64,000 nt of DNA from DASUPK01 sp963743575. Its GTDB lineage: Bacteria; Actinomycetota; Thermoleophilia; Solirubrobacterales; 70-9. The stretch covers positions 1,488,001 through 1,552,000 of the forward strand of contig CAVUQC010000007.1 in NCBI GenBank assembly GCA_963743575.1, in the 5' to 3' direction. Shown piece after piece: positions 1 through 7,951 of this stretch. The stretch's first letter is position 1, and every line of letters begins with the position of its first letter. Position numbers and translations under genes: made by a program. The notes below the pieces were generated by a model. It saw nothing but the letters and a program-made list of their open reading frames with translations. It did no database searches and was not told the origin of the DNA.

Positions 1-1
1 G

Positions 2-1390
2 CTGGGAGCCTGGACCTATCTCCTGGTCGGCGCGCTCGCCTTCCTGGAGACCGGAGCGTTCGTCGGGCTGATCGCGCCGGGGGAGTTCACCGTGATGCTC
101 GGCGGGGCGGTGGCGGGCCAGGGCGACATTTCGCTTCCCGTGATCCTGGCGATCACCTGGGCCTGCGCCTTCGCCGGGGACTCGCTGAGCTTCATGCTCG
201 GTGCGAGGCTCGGCAGGGACTTCCTCGTCCGGCACGGCAAGCGCTTCCGGATCACCGAGGATCGCCTGAAGCAGGTGGAGGGCTACTTCTCCCGCTACGG
301 AGGGCGGACGATCCTGATCGGGCGCTTCATCGGGTTGGTCCGCGCGCTCGCCCCGTTCATCGCCGGGAGCAGCAAGATGCCGTACCGGAACTTCGCCCCC
401 TTCAGCATCCTGGGCACCGGCCTCTGGTCGGCCGGACTGATCCTGATCGGCTACTTCTTCGCACAGAGTCTCGACACCGTCACCAACATCGTCGGGAAGG
501 GCCTCTTCGTCTTCGCGATCGTCGTCGGAATCGGTGTGGGGCTGTTCCTGGCCTACCGCTTCCTGCGCGAGCCGGAGAATCGCGGCAAGGTCGCGGCCGA
601 GATGGAGAAGCGCCGGGCCCTGCGGCCGCTGCTGGAGCTGGGCAGGCGGCTGCGGCCACAGTTCGCCTTCCTCGGCCGCCGGCTCACCCCGGGGGGTCTC
701 GGCCTCGAGTTCACGTCGCTGCTCGCCGCGCTCTCGATAGGGCTGTTCGTCGTGATCGCCTACTGGAGCGTGGTCTCCGGTGATCCGGGCCCGACTCCCG
801 GCGATCAGACCGCGCTCAACGTGGCGCATGACCTGCAGGCGGCATGGCTGACGAGCGCGGCCAAGGAACTCACCCATCTCGGCTCCGGCTGGGTGACCTG
901 GCCCCTGGCCGCCCTCGCGGCGGTGGCCCTGGCCACGACGCGGCGCTGGCTGGAGTTCTGGGTGCTGGTCTCGGGGATGGTTGCGATCATCCTGCTCGTC
1001 CACGGGATCAAGGCCTGGACCGACCGGCCCCGCCCACCGGATCCGCTCGTCTCTGCGGCTGGCTCGGCCTTCCCGAGCGCTCACGCGGCCTATTCCACGC
1101 TGTACGTCTGGCTGTCGGTCACCCTCGCGCTGCGGCTTGCCCCGGGGGTCACGAAGCGCGGCCTGATGATCTCGGCCGGCGTCCTGGTCGCAGTGATCGT
1201 CGGCCTGACGCGCGTCTATCTACGGGTGCACTGGTTCAGCGATGTGACCTCCGGATGGGCCCTGGGGCTCTCCTGTTTTGCGGCCGCCGCGATCGTCGCG
1301 CTGATCCTCGACTACATCCGCCACAATCCCCGGCGTCATGAACGGGCCCACCAGCTCGATCCTGGCGCCGGTGCTGGCGCTGGGCACTGA
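2..1390 (+). CDS. DedA-family membrane protein fused to a PAP2 phosphatase (5' truncated)
   Basis: The reading frame is open to the left edge of the window, so the N-terminus is missing; 462 residues are visible. The first ~170 residues match the DedA/SNARE-associated family, with GAFVGLIAPGEF near the start and the pattern GRFIGLVRALAPFIAG. DedA proteins are membrane transporters or scaffolds involved in envelope lipid handling. A basic linker follows, then a second multi-helix half with the three PAP2 signatures: KAWTDRPRPP, PSAHA and RVYLRVHWFSD. PAP2 enzymes dephosphorylate lipid phosphates or pyrophosphates, with the two histidines as catalytic residues. The fusion suggests a lipid-phosphate phosphatase coupled to lipid translocation in the membrane; that coupling is inference. 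A small membrane-protein gene overlaps its 3' end by 53 bases. Confidence 0.9.
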   Translation: MGAWTYLLVGALAFLETGAFVGLIAPGEFTVMLGGAVAGQGDISLPVILAITWACAFAGDSLSFMLGARLGRDFLVRHGKRFRITEDRLKQVEGYFSRYGGRTILIGRFIGLVRALAPFIAGSSKMPYRNFAPFSILGTGLWSAGLILIGYFFAQSLDTVTNIVGKGLFVFAIVVGIGVGLFLAYRFLREPENRGKVAAEMEKRRALRPLLELGRRLRPQFAFLGRRLTPGGLGLEFTSLLAALSIGLFVVIAYWSVVSGDPGPTPGDQTALNVAHDLQAAWLTSAAKELTHLGSGWVTWPLAALAAVALATTRRWLEFWVLVSGMVAIILLVHGIKAWTDRPRPPDPLVSAAGSAFPSAHAAYSTLYVWLSVTLALRLAPGVTKRGLMISAGVLVAVIVGLTRVYLRVHWFSDVTSGWALGLSCFAAAAIVALILDYIRHNPRRHERAHQLDPGAGAGAGH

Positions 1391-1601
1391 GTACTACCTC
1401 TTCGGCGTCGCCGGACTGCTGACGATCTCCGTATTCGTCGGGTTGATCCTCGCGCCGGCGCTGGGGTCGTACGGGCGCGCCTGGGAGAAGATCGTGGCCG
1501 GCTTCCTCTCGCTCTTCGTGCTGGCCGCGCTGGTGCTGATCGGCCTGGTGCTCGGCGTCGTGATCTTCCTGAACTGGGACAAGATCAGCACCTGGATCTA
1601 G
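1338..1601 (+). CDS. Small two-helix membrane protein, unknown function
   Basis: This 87-residue protein starts at an ATG inside the end of the DedA-PAP2 gene, so the two are probably translationally coupled. It has two clear hydrophobic segments, at about residues 20-42 and 53-78, separated by a short polar loop containing GRAWEKI. It ends shortly after the second helix with NWDKISTWI. I do not recognise a family. The overlap with the lipid-phosphate phosphatase fusion suggests an accessory membrane subunit, but nothing in the sequence shows a reaction. No other in-frame methionine is available, so a shorter form would need a non-ATG start. Confidence 0.6.
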   Translation: MNGPTSSILAPVLALGTEYYLFGVAGLLTISVFVGLILAPALGSYGRAWEKIVAGFLSLFVLAALVLIGLVLGVVIFLNWDKISTWI

Positions 1602-1611
1602 GGGGCCTCTC

Positions 1612-1646
1612 GGTGAGTTGTTCCGGCATATCCGGAAGAACTCACC
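1612..1646. terminator. Hairpin between convergent genes
   Basis: The arms GGTGAGTTGTTCCGG (1612-1626) and CCGGAAGAACTCACC (1632-1646) pair over 15 positions with one mismatch around the 5-base loop CATAT. The hairpin lies between the end of the small membrane-protein gene and the convergent SnoaL-like gene. There is no U-run on either side, so it would be a bidirectional, U-poor terminator or a 3' stabiliser. Confidence 0.6.
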
Positions 1647-1704
1647 AAGCCATCGACAGATGCCGCTGGGAGAAGCCGCAACTGCCGCTTCTCGTCCAAA
1701 GCGG

Positions 1705-2100
1705 CTATTCCGAGAACCCTGCGGCTTCGAGCGCTTCCTTCTCCGTGCTGAAGATTTGCCACCAGACGCACTTCCCTCGCTGCCACCTGCTTGCGTTCCA
1801 GACTGTGTCCTCGAAGGGCAGGTCGCTTCCCGCACCGTGGCCCAGAGCGCGAAGGGCCCCGAGGACCAAGTCTCCGTGGTCACGTGTCTCGACAATCTCG
1901 ACCTCGTAGTCGGGGAAGACGTCGAACCAGCTCTCCCACCAGCGGCGGATTCCGTCGTGCCCGTGCAAGCCGCCCTCCACGGCGACGATCCGCGAGACGG
2001 CCTCCACATCCTCATCCATCAGCGCCAAATAGGCATCGAGATCGCGTCGGTTCATCGCGTCAATGCTTCGGTGAGCGAGATCCACGTTCTCCTTCGACAT
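1705..2100 (-). CDS. SnoaL-like / NTF2-fold protein
   Basis: This 131-residue protein starts at the ATG at 2100 (MSKENVDLAHRS). The open frame extends further upstream, but that part is Arg/Pro-rich and looks like shadow sequence. The pattern of an N-terminal helix, NRRDLDAYLALMDEDVE, then HGHDGIRRWWESWFDVFPDY is typical of the SnoaL-like NTF2 superfamily. Members form small cone-shaped folds used as cyclases, hydrolases or ligand-binding proteins. The exact activity cannot be read from the sequence. Its start lies only 74 bases from the divergent PucR-type regulator, so the regulator may control it. Confidence 0.8.
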   Translation of the reverse strand: MSKENVDLAHRSIDAMNRRDLDAYLALMDEDVEAVSRIVAVEGGLHGHDGIRRWWESWFDVFPDYEVEIVETRDHGDLVLGALRALGHGAGSDLPFEDTVWNASRWQRGKCVWWQIFSTEKEALEAAGFSE

Positions 2101-2174
2101 CACAAAGCAGTATCGCGTCGTATCGCCGCTTCCCAGGCAAAGCAGCGTTTCGTCGAAGCCGTCAAAATGTTGCG

Positions 2175-3410
2175 ATGAACGCGAAGGAAACCAGCCAGCG
2201 TCACGCCGATCCCGGCAGCCTCGAGGAGCTCTCGGCGGCGATCGAGGCCGGTGCAGGGATGCCGGCCGTCGCCCGGGCCGCGAGCCGCGCGCTCGATGCA
2301 AGCGTGGCGCTGATCGACCGGACCAGCAACGTCCTGGCCGTCGCGGCCGCTTCCCCGGACGAGGAGAAGAAGTTGCTCGCCGGCGGCTCCGGAGTGGAGA
2401 GGGTGGACCTCCGCGTCGCGGACAGCTCCGTGGGTGAGCTTCGCTGGCGGCCCCGCGGGGAGGACGAGCCCGACGCCGCACTCCTCCGCATGGTCTCCAC
2501 CCTGGTCGGGCTGGAGCTCGAGCGCTCCCGATCGCCCGAGTGGGCGACCGAGGAGGCCGCGGGGGATTTCGTCCGCGCGCTCCTCGATCGCAAGATCACC
2601 GATCGCGGTGACATCGAGGCGCGCGCCGCCGAGCTTGGGACGGATCTGGCGGGCGGCTCGGGCGTCCTGATCGCGCGCGCGGTTCCACACGTGGCGCAAT
2701 CCGGGGAGTGGCGCGGCCGGGTCCTCGCGATCTCGCTTCGCGCCGTCAGGGCGATCAGCCCCGGAGCACTGGGCGCCGAGGGAAGCCCGGAGGCCGAGGG
2801 CGCGGAGGTGATCGCGATCGTCCCTGCCGACGAGGAGGAGAAGCTCGCCCGCGCGGCGGAGGCGCTCGCCAACGAACTCGACGCCGGCCTCAGCGGCTTC
2901 ACCGTGGGCGTCTCCCAGAGCAGAGTCGCGGTCGATCCGGTCGACCTGTACCGAGCCGGCCAGGAGGCGCTGCTGGCCGCCAACGTCGGCGAGGCGGAGG
3001 GTGCGCGCCTGCTCGCCTTCGAGCACACCGGCGCCTACCGGCTGCTGCTCCCCGCGATGAGTGAGGACCCCGCCGAGCTGGAGCGCTTCTACTCCGAGAC
3101 AGTCGAGCCCCTGGTGGCCTACGACGAGCAGTACGAGACCGACCTCGTCGCAACCGTCGAGACCTATCTCGAGAACGACGGCAACGTCGCCGCCACCGCC
3201 CAGCAGCTCTACACGCACCGCCACACCATCCGTTACCGGCTGGAACGCGCCCGGGAGCTCTGCGGGCATGACGTCACCTCCACGGAGGGACGCGAGAAGC
3301 TCGGCCTGGGGCTGAAGGCGATGAGGGTGCTCGGCATCCACTCGCCCACCGGTCCGACGGGGGAGCCGGGAACCGAGGCGGGGCGGGTGCCGCCGGCGGA
3401 AGCCGAATGA
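2175..3410 (+). CDS. PucR/CdaR-type transcriptional regulator
   Basis: The protein is 411 residues from the ATG at 2175 (MNAKETSQRHAD); the open frame upstream is Arg-rich and unlikely to be coding. An N-terminal GAF/PucR-like sensing half (about 1-130) is followed by a central GGDEF-like PucR region. The C-terminal helix-turn-helix has the hallmark NDGNVAATAQQLYTHRHTIR and the adjacent YRLERARELCG. Proteins of this family regulate metabolic genes such as those for purine catabolism, sugar acids or proline. No effector is evident here. It is divergent from the SnoaL-like gene and convergent with the GH15 gene, with 16 bases between stops. The C-terminal ~25 residues are Gly/Pro/Glu-rich. Confidence 0.88.
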   Translation: MNAKETSQRHADPGSLEELSAAIEAGAGMPAVARAASRALDASVALIDRTSNVLAVAAASPDEEKKLLAGGSGVERVDLRVADSSVGELRWRPRGEDEPDAALLRMVSTLVGLELERSRSPEWATEEAAGDFVRALLDRKITDRGDIEARAAELGTDLAGGSGVLIARAVPHVAQSGEWRGRVLAISLRAVRAISPGALGAEGSPEAEGAEVIAIVPADEEEKLARAAEALANELDAGLSGFTVGVSQSRVAVDPVDLYRAGQEALLAANVGEAEGARLLAFEHTGAYRLLLPAMSEDPAELERFYSETVEPLVAYDEQYETDLVATVETYLENDGNVAATAQQLYTHRHTIRYRLERARELCGHDVTSTEGREKLGLGLKAMRVLGIHSPTGPTGEPGTEAGRVPPAEAE

Positions 3411-3426
3411 CGGCTTCGCCTGGCGG

Positions 3427-5346
3427 CTAGCTCCCGCCCGAGTGCTGGGAGATCATCTCGCTGAGCACCGCCGTGACGTCGCGGTCCCCGGTCGCGCGAT
3501 CGTCCGAGATCACGTGGCTGACGGCATTGATCAGCGCCAGATGCGTGAACGCTTGGGGGAAGTTGCCCCAGTGGCGGCCTGTATTGGCCTCGAGCTCCTC
3601 GGCATAGAGACCGAGCGGCCCCGCAATACCGAGGAGCTTCTCGCACATCTCGCGAGCCCGCTGCGATTCGCCGATCTCGGATAGTGCGGAGACCAGCCAG
3701 AAGGAGCAGATCAGGAAGCTCGCCTCCACGCCCTCCAGGCCGTCATCGGTCTCGTCGACCCGGTAGCGGAGAACCAGGCCGTGCTCGGTCAGCTCATCGG
3801 AGATCGCGTTGACCGTGTTGACCACCCGCTCGTCGTCCGGCGGCAGGAAGCGGACGAGCGGGACGAGCAGTGTGGATGCGTCGAGCGCGTCGGTCTCGTA
3901 GTGCTGGCGGAAGACGCCTCGGTCGGAGACGCCCCTCTCGAGGATGTCCTCGCGGATCTTGTTGGCGACCTCGGTCCAGCGCTCGAGGTGGTCCTCGTCG
4001 CCGGTCCGGTCGGCGAGCCGGCAGCCGCGGTCCAGCGCGACCCAGCACATCAACTTGGAGGAGACGTAGTGCTTGGGCTCTCCGCGGGCCTCCCAGATTC
4101 CCTGGTCGGGCTTCTCCCAGACGTCGATCGCTGCTTCGACCTGGTGGCAGAGGGCCTCCCAGAGCTCATGCGGCAGGTGGTCCTGGACCTTGGCGTGGAT
4201 GTAGACCGAGTCGAGCAGGGCGCCGTAGACGTCGTTCTGGCGCTGGTCGTACGCACCGTTCCCGATCCGAACCGGCTTGGCTCCTTCGTAGCCGCTCAGA
4301 GTGTCGAGGGTCGTCTCGGTCAGGTCCCGCTTGCCGTCGATCCCGTACATGATCTGCAGCCCGGGATGGTCGTCCTTGAGGCTCTCCTGGTAGACGTCCG
4401 CGAGCCAGCCCATGAAGTCAGTCGCCTCGTAATCGAGCGAGAGCGTGTGGAGGGCCCAGAGCGTGAAGGTCGCGTCGCGGATCCAGGTGTAGCGGTAGTC
4501 CCAGTTGCGCTCGCCGCCCGGCGTCTCGGGTAGCGAGGTGGTGAGGGCCGCGATCATCGCGCCGGTGGGCGCGTAGGTCAGGCCCTTGAGCACCAGGGCG
4601 GAGCGCTGCAGATAGTCGCGCCAGGGATGGTCGGGGAAGCTGCCGCCCTCGAGCCAACGGCGCCAGTAGTCGACCGTGCGCTGGAGCCGCTGCTCGCACT
4701 CCTCCGCGGAGCTGGGCGGGATCGGAGCGGGGCCCCAGCTGATCGCGCTGTAGCGAACCTCTCCTGCCTTCATCCGGTGGCGGGCGCGGGCGTCGGTGCC
4801 GTCGACGCCGATGGGCAGGTCCCCGGTCAGGATCAGGTGGATGTCCTGGTGGGTGACCTCGGCGTCGGTTCCGTCGTCGCCACGCCGCTCCCAGTCGAGC
4901 AGAGTCGACCCGTAGTCGAAGGCCGGCTGGCAGATCATCTCGATGTCGACCTCGCCCTGAAGGCACTCGATCTGCCGGATCAGGACGTGCTCGGCTTCGT
5001 CGTCGGGGGGCGGTCGCCGGTGTGGCTCGAAGTCGTTGTCCTGCCGCCAGTCTCCGAGGGTCAGCCCGTCGCGGATGACGACCCAGCCCGACCCGGTCAT
5101 CCAGGTGGTCTCGAGGACGTTGGTTCCGGGCACGTAGCGGCGGCTGACCGGGGCGATCAACCCGGGAGGGCCCACCCGCCAGAAGCCGGCGCTGCGGTCG
5201 AGCAGCGAGCCGAAGACGCTCTGCGAGTCGAATCGGGGCAGGCAGAGCCACTCGATCGACCCCTCGGGCGCGACGAGGGCGCCGGTGTGGCAGTCCGAGA
5301 GGAACCCGTACGAGGAGATGCGCGGGAAGCGCGACATTGGGGCCAT
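3427..5346 (-). CDS. Glycoside hydrolase family 15 (glucoamylase/trehalase-like)
   Basis: This 639-residue protein shows the full layout of bacterial GH15 enzymes. An N-terminal beta-sandwich region opens with RISSYGFLSDCHTGALV and EWLCLPRFDS. The (alpha/alpha)6 barrel follows, containing NWDYRYTWIRDATFTLWAL, then QNDVYGALLDSVYIH, the acidic site region GIWEARGEPKHYVSSKLMCW and near the end FPQAFTHLALINA. The family cleaves alpha-glucosidic bonds in malto-oligosaccharides or trehalose; many actinobacterial members with this N-terminus act on trehalose. No signal peptide is seen, so it is cytoplasmic. A second in-frame methionine lies at residue 4. It lies 26 bases after an SRPBCC gene on the same strand and is probably cotranscribed with it. 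Confidence 0.92.
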   Translation of the reverse strand: MAPMSRFPRISSYGFLSDCHTGALVAPEGSIEWLCLPRFDSQSVFGSLLDRSAGFWRVGPPGLIAPVSRRYVPGTNVLETTWMTGSGWVVIRDGLTLGDWRQDNDFEPHRRPPPDDEAEHVLIRQIECLQGEVDIEMICQPAFDYGSTLLDWERRGDDGTDAEVTHQDIHLILTGDLPIGVDGTDARARHRMKAGEVRYSAISWGPAPIPPSSAEECEQRLQRTVDYWRRWLEGGSFPDHPWRDYLQRSALVLKGLTYAPTGAMIAALTTSLPETPGGERNWDYRYTWIRDATFTLWALHTLSLDYEATDFMGWLADVYQESLKDDHPGLQIMYGIDGKRDLTETTLDTLSGYEGAKPVRIGNGAYDQRQNDVYGALLDSVYIHAKVQDHLPHELWEALCHQVEAAIDVWEKPDQGIWEARGEPKHYVSSKLMCWVALDRGCRLADRTGDEDHLERWTEVANKIREDILERGVSDRGVFRQHYETDALDASTLLVPLVRFLPPDDERVVNTVNAISDELTEHGLVLRYRVDETDDGLEGVEASFLICSFWLVSALSEIGESQRAREMCEKLLGIAGPLGLYAEELEANTGRHWGNFPQAFTHLALINAVSHVISDDRATGDRDVTAVLSEMISQHSGGS

Positions 5347-5372
5347 GGACCCGGGAGATTATTTGGCCGGGA

Positions 5373-5837
5373 TCACGGACCTGGGTGCGTTCTGGCGTAT
5401 CCCTCGAGTCCCTCCTTCGCCCGGGCGGCGGACCAGTTGTGGTTCCAACGGAAGATCGGCCGCATGATGGGCGTGAGGTAGCGGAGGAAGGGGCGGTCGG
5501 CGTGGACGATCCAGTCAAACCGGACGTGAACGCGGCTCCCATTGGGAGTCAGGGTCCACTTGCCCGTTCCGGTCAGATCACCGACCACCTCGACCTGGAA
5601 GTGCGCGGGCGGGTCGAAGGCGACGATCTTGGAGGTGGTCCTGAGCGTGTACGGGAGCTTGCCCTTGAAGTGCTGCCTGGTGGTCACGCCCTCGGCCGGG
5701 GCCTCGTCACCCTCGACGTCGATGTAGACGGGCTTCCACCACTCTGGATAGGTGCGGGCATCGGCGAGCGCCTCGAAGATCGCCTCCTGCGACGCGTCGA
5801 CGTCCCACTCGTCCAGGAACACGTACTCCTTTGCCAT
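5373..5837 (-). CDS. SRPBCC (START/polyketide cyclase-like) protein
   Basis: The protein has 154 residues from the ATG at 5837 (MAKEYVFLDEWDVDASQ). That start follows a strong GGAGGAGAG ribosome site, which favours it over the upstream in-frame start at 5885. The pattern DVDASQEAIFEALADARTY, then WWKPVYIDVEGDE and GTGKWTLTPNGSRVHVRF is typical of the SRPBCC ligand-binding superfamily. It probably binds a hydrophobic ligand or acts as a cyclase/dehydratase; the substrate is unknown. It precedes the GH15 gene on the same strand by 26 bases, so the two likely share a transcript. The functional link between them is unclear. Confidence 0.85.
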   Translation of the reverse strand: MAKEYVFLDEWDVDASQEAIFEALADARTYPEWWKPVYIDVEGDEAPAEGVTTRQHFKGKLPYTLRTTSKIVAFDPPAHFQVEVVGDLTGTGKWTLTPNGSRVHVRFDWIVHADRPFLRYLTPIMRPIFRWNHNWSAARAKEGLEGYARTHPGP

Positions 5838-5931
5838 CTCTCCTCCGGGTCGGGCAGTGGAAGGATTCGTCGCGGACGTTCTCATGGATCACACCCGCGC
5901 GCCAACCGGAAATACACTGAGCTCTGCACCC

Positions 5932-6003
5932 TGGGGAGTGGTGTAACTGGCAGCACGGGTCCCTTTGGAGGATCAAGACTCGGTTCAAATCCGAGCTCCC
6001 CAG
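5932..6003 (+). tRNA. tRNA-Gln (anticodon TTG)
   Basis: A full cloverleaf can be drawn. The acceptor stem is TGGGGAG/CTCCCCA, the D arm lies in GTGTAACTGGCAGCAC, the anticodon stem is GGTCC/GGATC around loop CTTTGGA (anticodon TTG), and the T arm is CTCGG-TTCAAAT-CCGAG. The T-A first pair is typical of tRNA-Gln. CCA is not encoded. The gene lies between the divergent SRPBCC operon and an HNH endonuclease gene. Confidence 0.95.
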
Positions 6004-6046
6004 CCTCAAACGGTCCGGTCGGGATGCGAACATACGTTCGTAACCA

Positions 6047-6874
6047 ATGGCACCGCGCTTCACCGAGGAGGAGGCTCGCAAGGCAATCGCGTCATCCCGA
6101 TCCTGGGCTGAATCCTTGCGCTGTCTCGGCTATTGCCACACCGGCGCGAACCCGGAAACGCTCAAGAAGTGGGCCACGGTCTGGGGGATCGAAACCGACC
6201 ATTTCGATTCCGGCGCGGCGAGCAATGAAGCGCTGCTTCGGCACAACAAGAAGATCCCTCGTGGAGAGATCTTGATCGAGGGCTCTACCTACAACCGGAG
6301 CAATCTCAAGCGTCGCCTGTATGAGGAGGGGTTGAAGAAGCCCGAGTGCGAGCTGTGTGGTCAGGGTGAGCTTTGGCGGGGCAAACGAATGAGTCTGATC
6401 CTGGATCACATCAACGGCATCCGGAACGACAACAGGATCGAGAACTTGCGAATCGTCTGCCCGAACTGCGCAGCGACCCTGGACACTCATTGCGGGGCGA
6501 ACAAACGAGGATCGCCAAGGCTTCCTGCGTTTCGACGGTGTGCTCTCTGCGATGAACGATTTGTCCCGAAGTATTGGGATCACCGGTACTGCTCTCGGAA
6601 GTGCGGAAGCCGTGCGCGTCAACAGCTCGGAGTTGCTCAGGCCGGCCGAAGAAAAGTCGAACGGCCGAGCGGAAGGCAACTGCTGATCGAGGTGCTCGAG
6701 ATCGGATATCGCGCCGCTGGCCGGAAATATGGAGTTTCCGACAATGCAATTCGCAAATGGCTCCGCCAGCACGAGCGCGAGCGCGCATTGGCTCAGGGGC
6801 GCGACCCACGTGTTATCGAGATCCCGCGGCGGACCTGGCCCAACGGAGGACGGGCCTGGAGCAAAGCTGCCTAG
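6047..6874 (+). CDS. HNH endonuclease with zinc fingers and terminal HTH-like segments
   Basis: The 275-residue protein has an HNH nuclease core at about residues 100-145: Cys101-x2-Cys104, then LILDHINGIRNDNRIENLR, then Cys138-x2-Cys141. The core is typical of phage-type and orphan HNH endonucleases that nick or cut DNA. A second zinc-binding cluster follows (CALC near 165 and YCSRKC near 182). Helix-turn-helix-like stretches lie at both ends: the N-terminal FTEEEARKAIASSRSW with LKKWATVWGI, and the C-terminal AAGRKYGVSDNAIRKWLR. The base composition is visibly less GC-rich than its neighbours, with many A/T third positions, which suggests horizontal acquisition. It starts 44 bases after tRNA-Gln. 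No integrase or flanking repeat is seen. Confidence 0.85.
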   Translation: MAPRFTEEEARKAIASSRSWAESLRCLGYCHTGANPETLKKWATVWGIETDHFDSGAASNEALLRHNKKIPRGEILIEGSTYNRSNLKRRLYEEGLKKPECELCGQGELWRGKRMSLILDHINGIRNDNRIENLRIVCPNCAATLDTHCGANKRGSPRLPAFRRCALCDERFVPKYWDHRYCSRKCGSRARQQLGVAQAGRRKVERPSGRQLLIEVLEIGYRAAGRKYGVSDNAIRKWLRQHERERALAQGRDPRVIEIPRRTWPNGGRAWSKAA

Positions 6875-6938
6875 GTGTGGCAGAAATAGTCTGTAATTGG
6901 TCATTGCAGACAGACCGCTGAGAGGCCATGATTCGCGT

Positions 6939-7940
6939 GTGGCATCAGCAGCAGAGCCAAGGCGCGTCGTAATCCTCGCCTTTCCGGGAGTGCAGCCGCT
7001 CGATGTGATCGGGCCGGCCGAGGTCTTCGCCGGCGCTGACGCTCTCGCCGGCGACGGCGCCTACACCGTGGAGGTGGTCGCAAGAGAATCCGATCCCATC
7101 ACGGTCCGCTCGAGCGGCTACGGGATCGTCCCGAAGACGACCACCGCGCGCTGCCGCGGGCCGATCGACACGCTGGTGGTCGCCGGCGGCTTCGGGGTCG
7201 CCAGGGCAGAGGAGGACGCGGCCCTGATCCGCTGGATCCGCAGCGCCGCCCGTCGCTCTCGGCGAGTCACCTCGGTCTGCTCCGGGGCGTTCCTCCTGGC
7301 GCGTGCAGGTCTCCTGGAGGGCCGGACCTGCACGACCCACTGGGCCTCGACCGCTGAGCTCGCCCGGCGCCACCCGGAGCTCACGGTCGATCCCAACCCG
7401 ATCTTCGTCCGCGACGGGAACGTCTGGACCTCCGCCGGAGTCACCTCCGGGATGGACCTCTCCCTCGCCCTGGTGGAGGAGGACCTCGGCCGCGAGATCG
7501 CGGTGGAGATCGCACGCTGGCTCGTCCTCTTCCTCCAGCGGCCGGGCGGCCAGGCCCAGTTCAGCACTCATCTCTCCGCCCAGCTCGCCGAGCGCCGCCC
7601 GCTGCGGGACCTCCAGGCATGGATCGCCGACAACCTCGACGAGGACCTCCGCGTCGAGACGCTCGCCGGACGGGCAGCGATGAGCCCGCGCAACTTCGCC
7701 CGCTTCTTCCGGCGCGAGACCGGCATGACGCCGGCCGCCTACGTCGAGGAGCTCCGCGTGGAACGCGCCCGGCAGCTCCTCGAGGAGGGCGCCGACCCCG
7801 TCGAGGTCGTCTCCGCCCGCTGCGGATTCGGGACGCCCGAGACGATGCGCCGCGCCTTCTCGCGCCGCGTCGGCGTGGCGCCGGCCGCCTACCGCGGACG
7901 CTTCCGCACAGTCAACGACCAGGTGCCGGCACGCGCCTGA
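6939..7940 (+). CDS. GlxA-family regulator (DJ-1/PfpI + AraC HTH)
   Basis: The protein is about 333 residues from the GTG at 6939; an in-frame TTG at 6897 is the alternative, and the conserved part begins just after either (RRVVILAFPGVQPLDVIGP). Residues ~10-180 form a DJ-1/PfpI domain with the nucleophile-elbow pattern VTSVCSGAFLLARAGLLEG. The C-terminal ~100 residues are a double AraC-type HTH (LRVETLAGRAAMSPRNFARF and the later CGFGTPETMRRAFSRR). This is the GlxA-type layout, in which a catalytically silent amidotransferase-like domain senses a small molecule. The next gene, 11 bases downstream, encodes a stand-alone paralogue of its sensor domain, so the regulator probably controls or partners that protein. 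Confidence 0.9.
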   Translation: MASAAEPRRVVILAFPGVQPLDVIGPAEVFAGADALAGDGAYTVEVVARESDPITVRSSGYGIVPKTTTARCRGPIDTLVVAGGFGVARAEEDAALIRWIRSAARRSRRVTSVCSGAFLLARAGLLEGRTCTTHWASTAELARRHPELTVDPNPIFVRDGNVWTSAGVTSGMDLSLALVEEDLGREIAVEIARWLVLFLQRPGGQAQFSTHLSAQLAERRPLRDLQAWIADNLDEDLRVETLAGRAAMSPRNFARFFRRETGMTPAAYVEELRVERARQLLEEGADPVEVVSARCGFGTPETMRRAFSRRVGVAPAAYRGRFRTVNDQVPARA

Positions 7941-7951
7941 GAGGAGCTCCC

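Noticed and set aside
1791..2174. N-terminal extension of the PucR-type regulator
   Set aside because: The region is Arg/Pro/Ser-rich, overlaps the divergent SnoaL-like gene and lacks family similarity. The ATG at 2175 fits the domain start.
6897..6938. TTG at 6897 as the start of the GlxA-type regulator
   Set aside because: The extra 14 residues look unlike the family and no ribosome site fits well. The GTG at 6939 is nearer the conserved domain, though neither start is certain.
5932..6940. tRNA-Gln plus HNH gene as an integrated element with att sites
   Set aside because: No second copy of the tRNA 3' end is found after the HNH gene, and no integrase is present.
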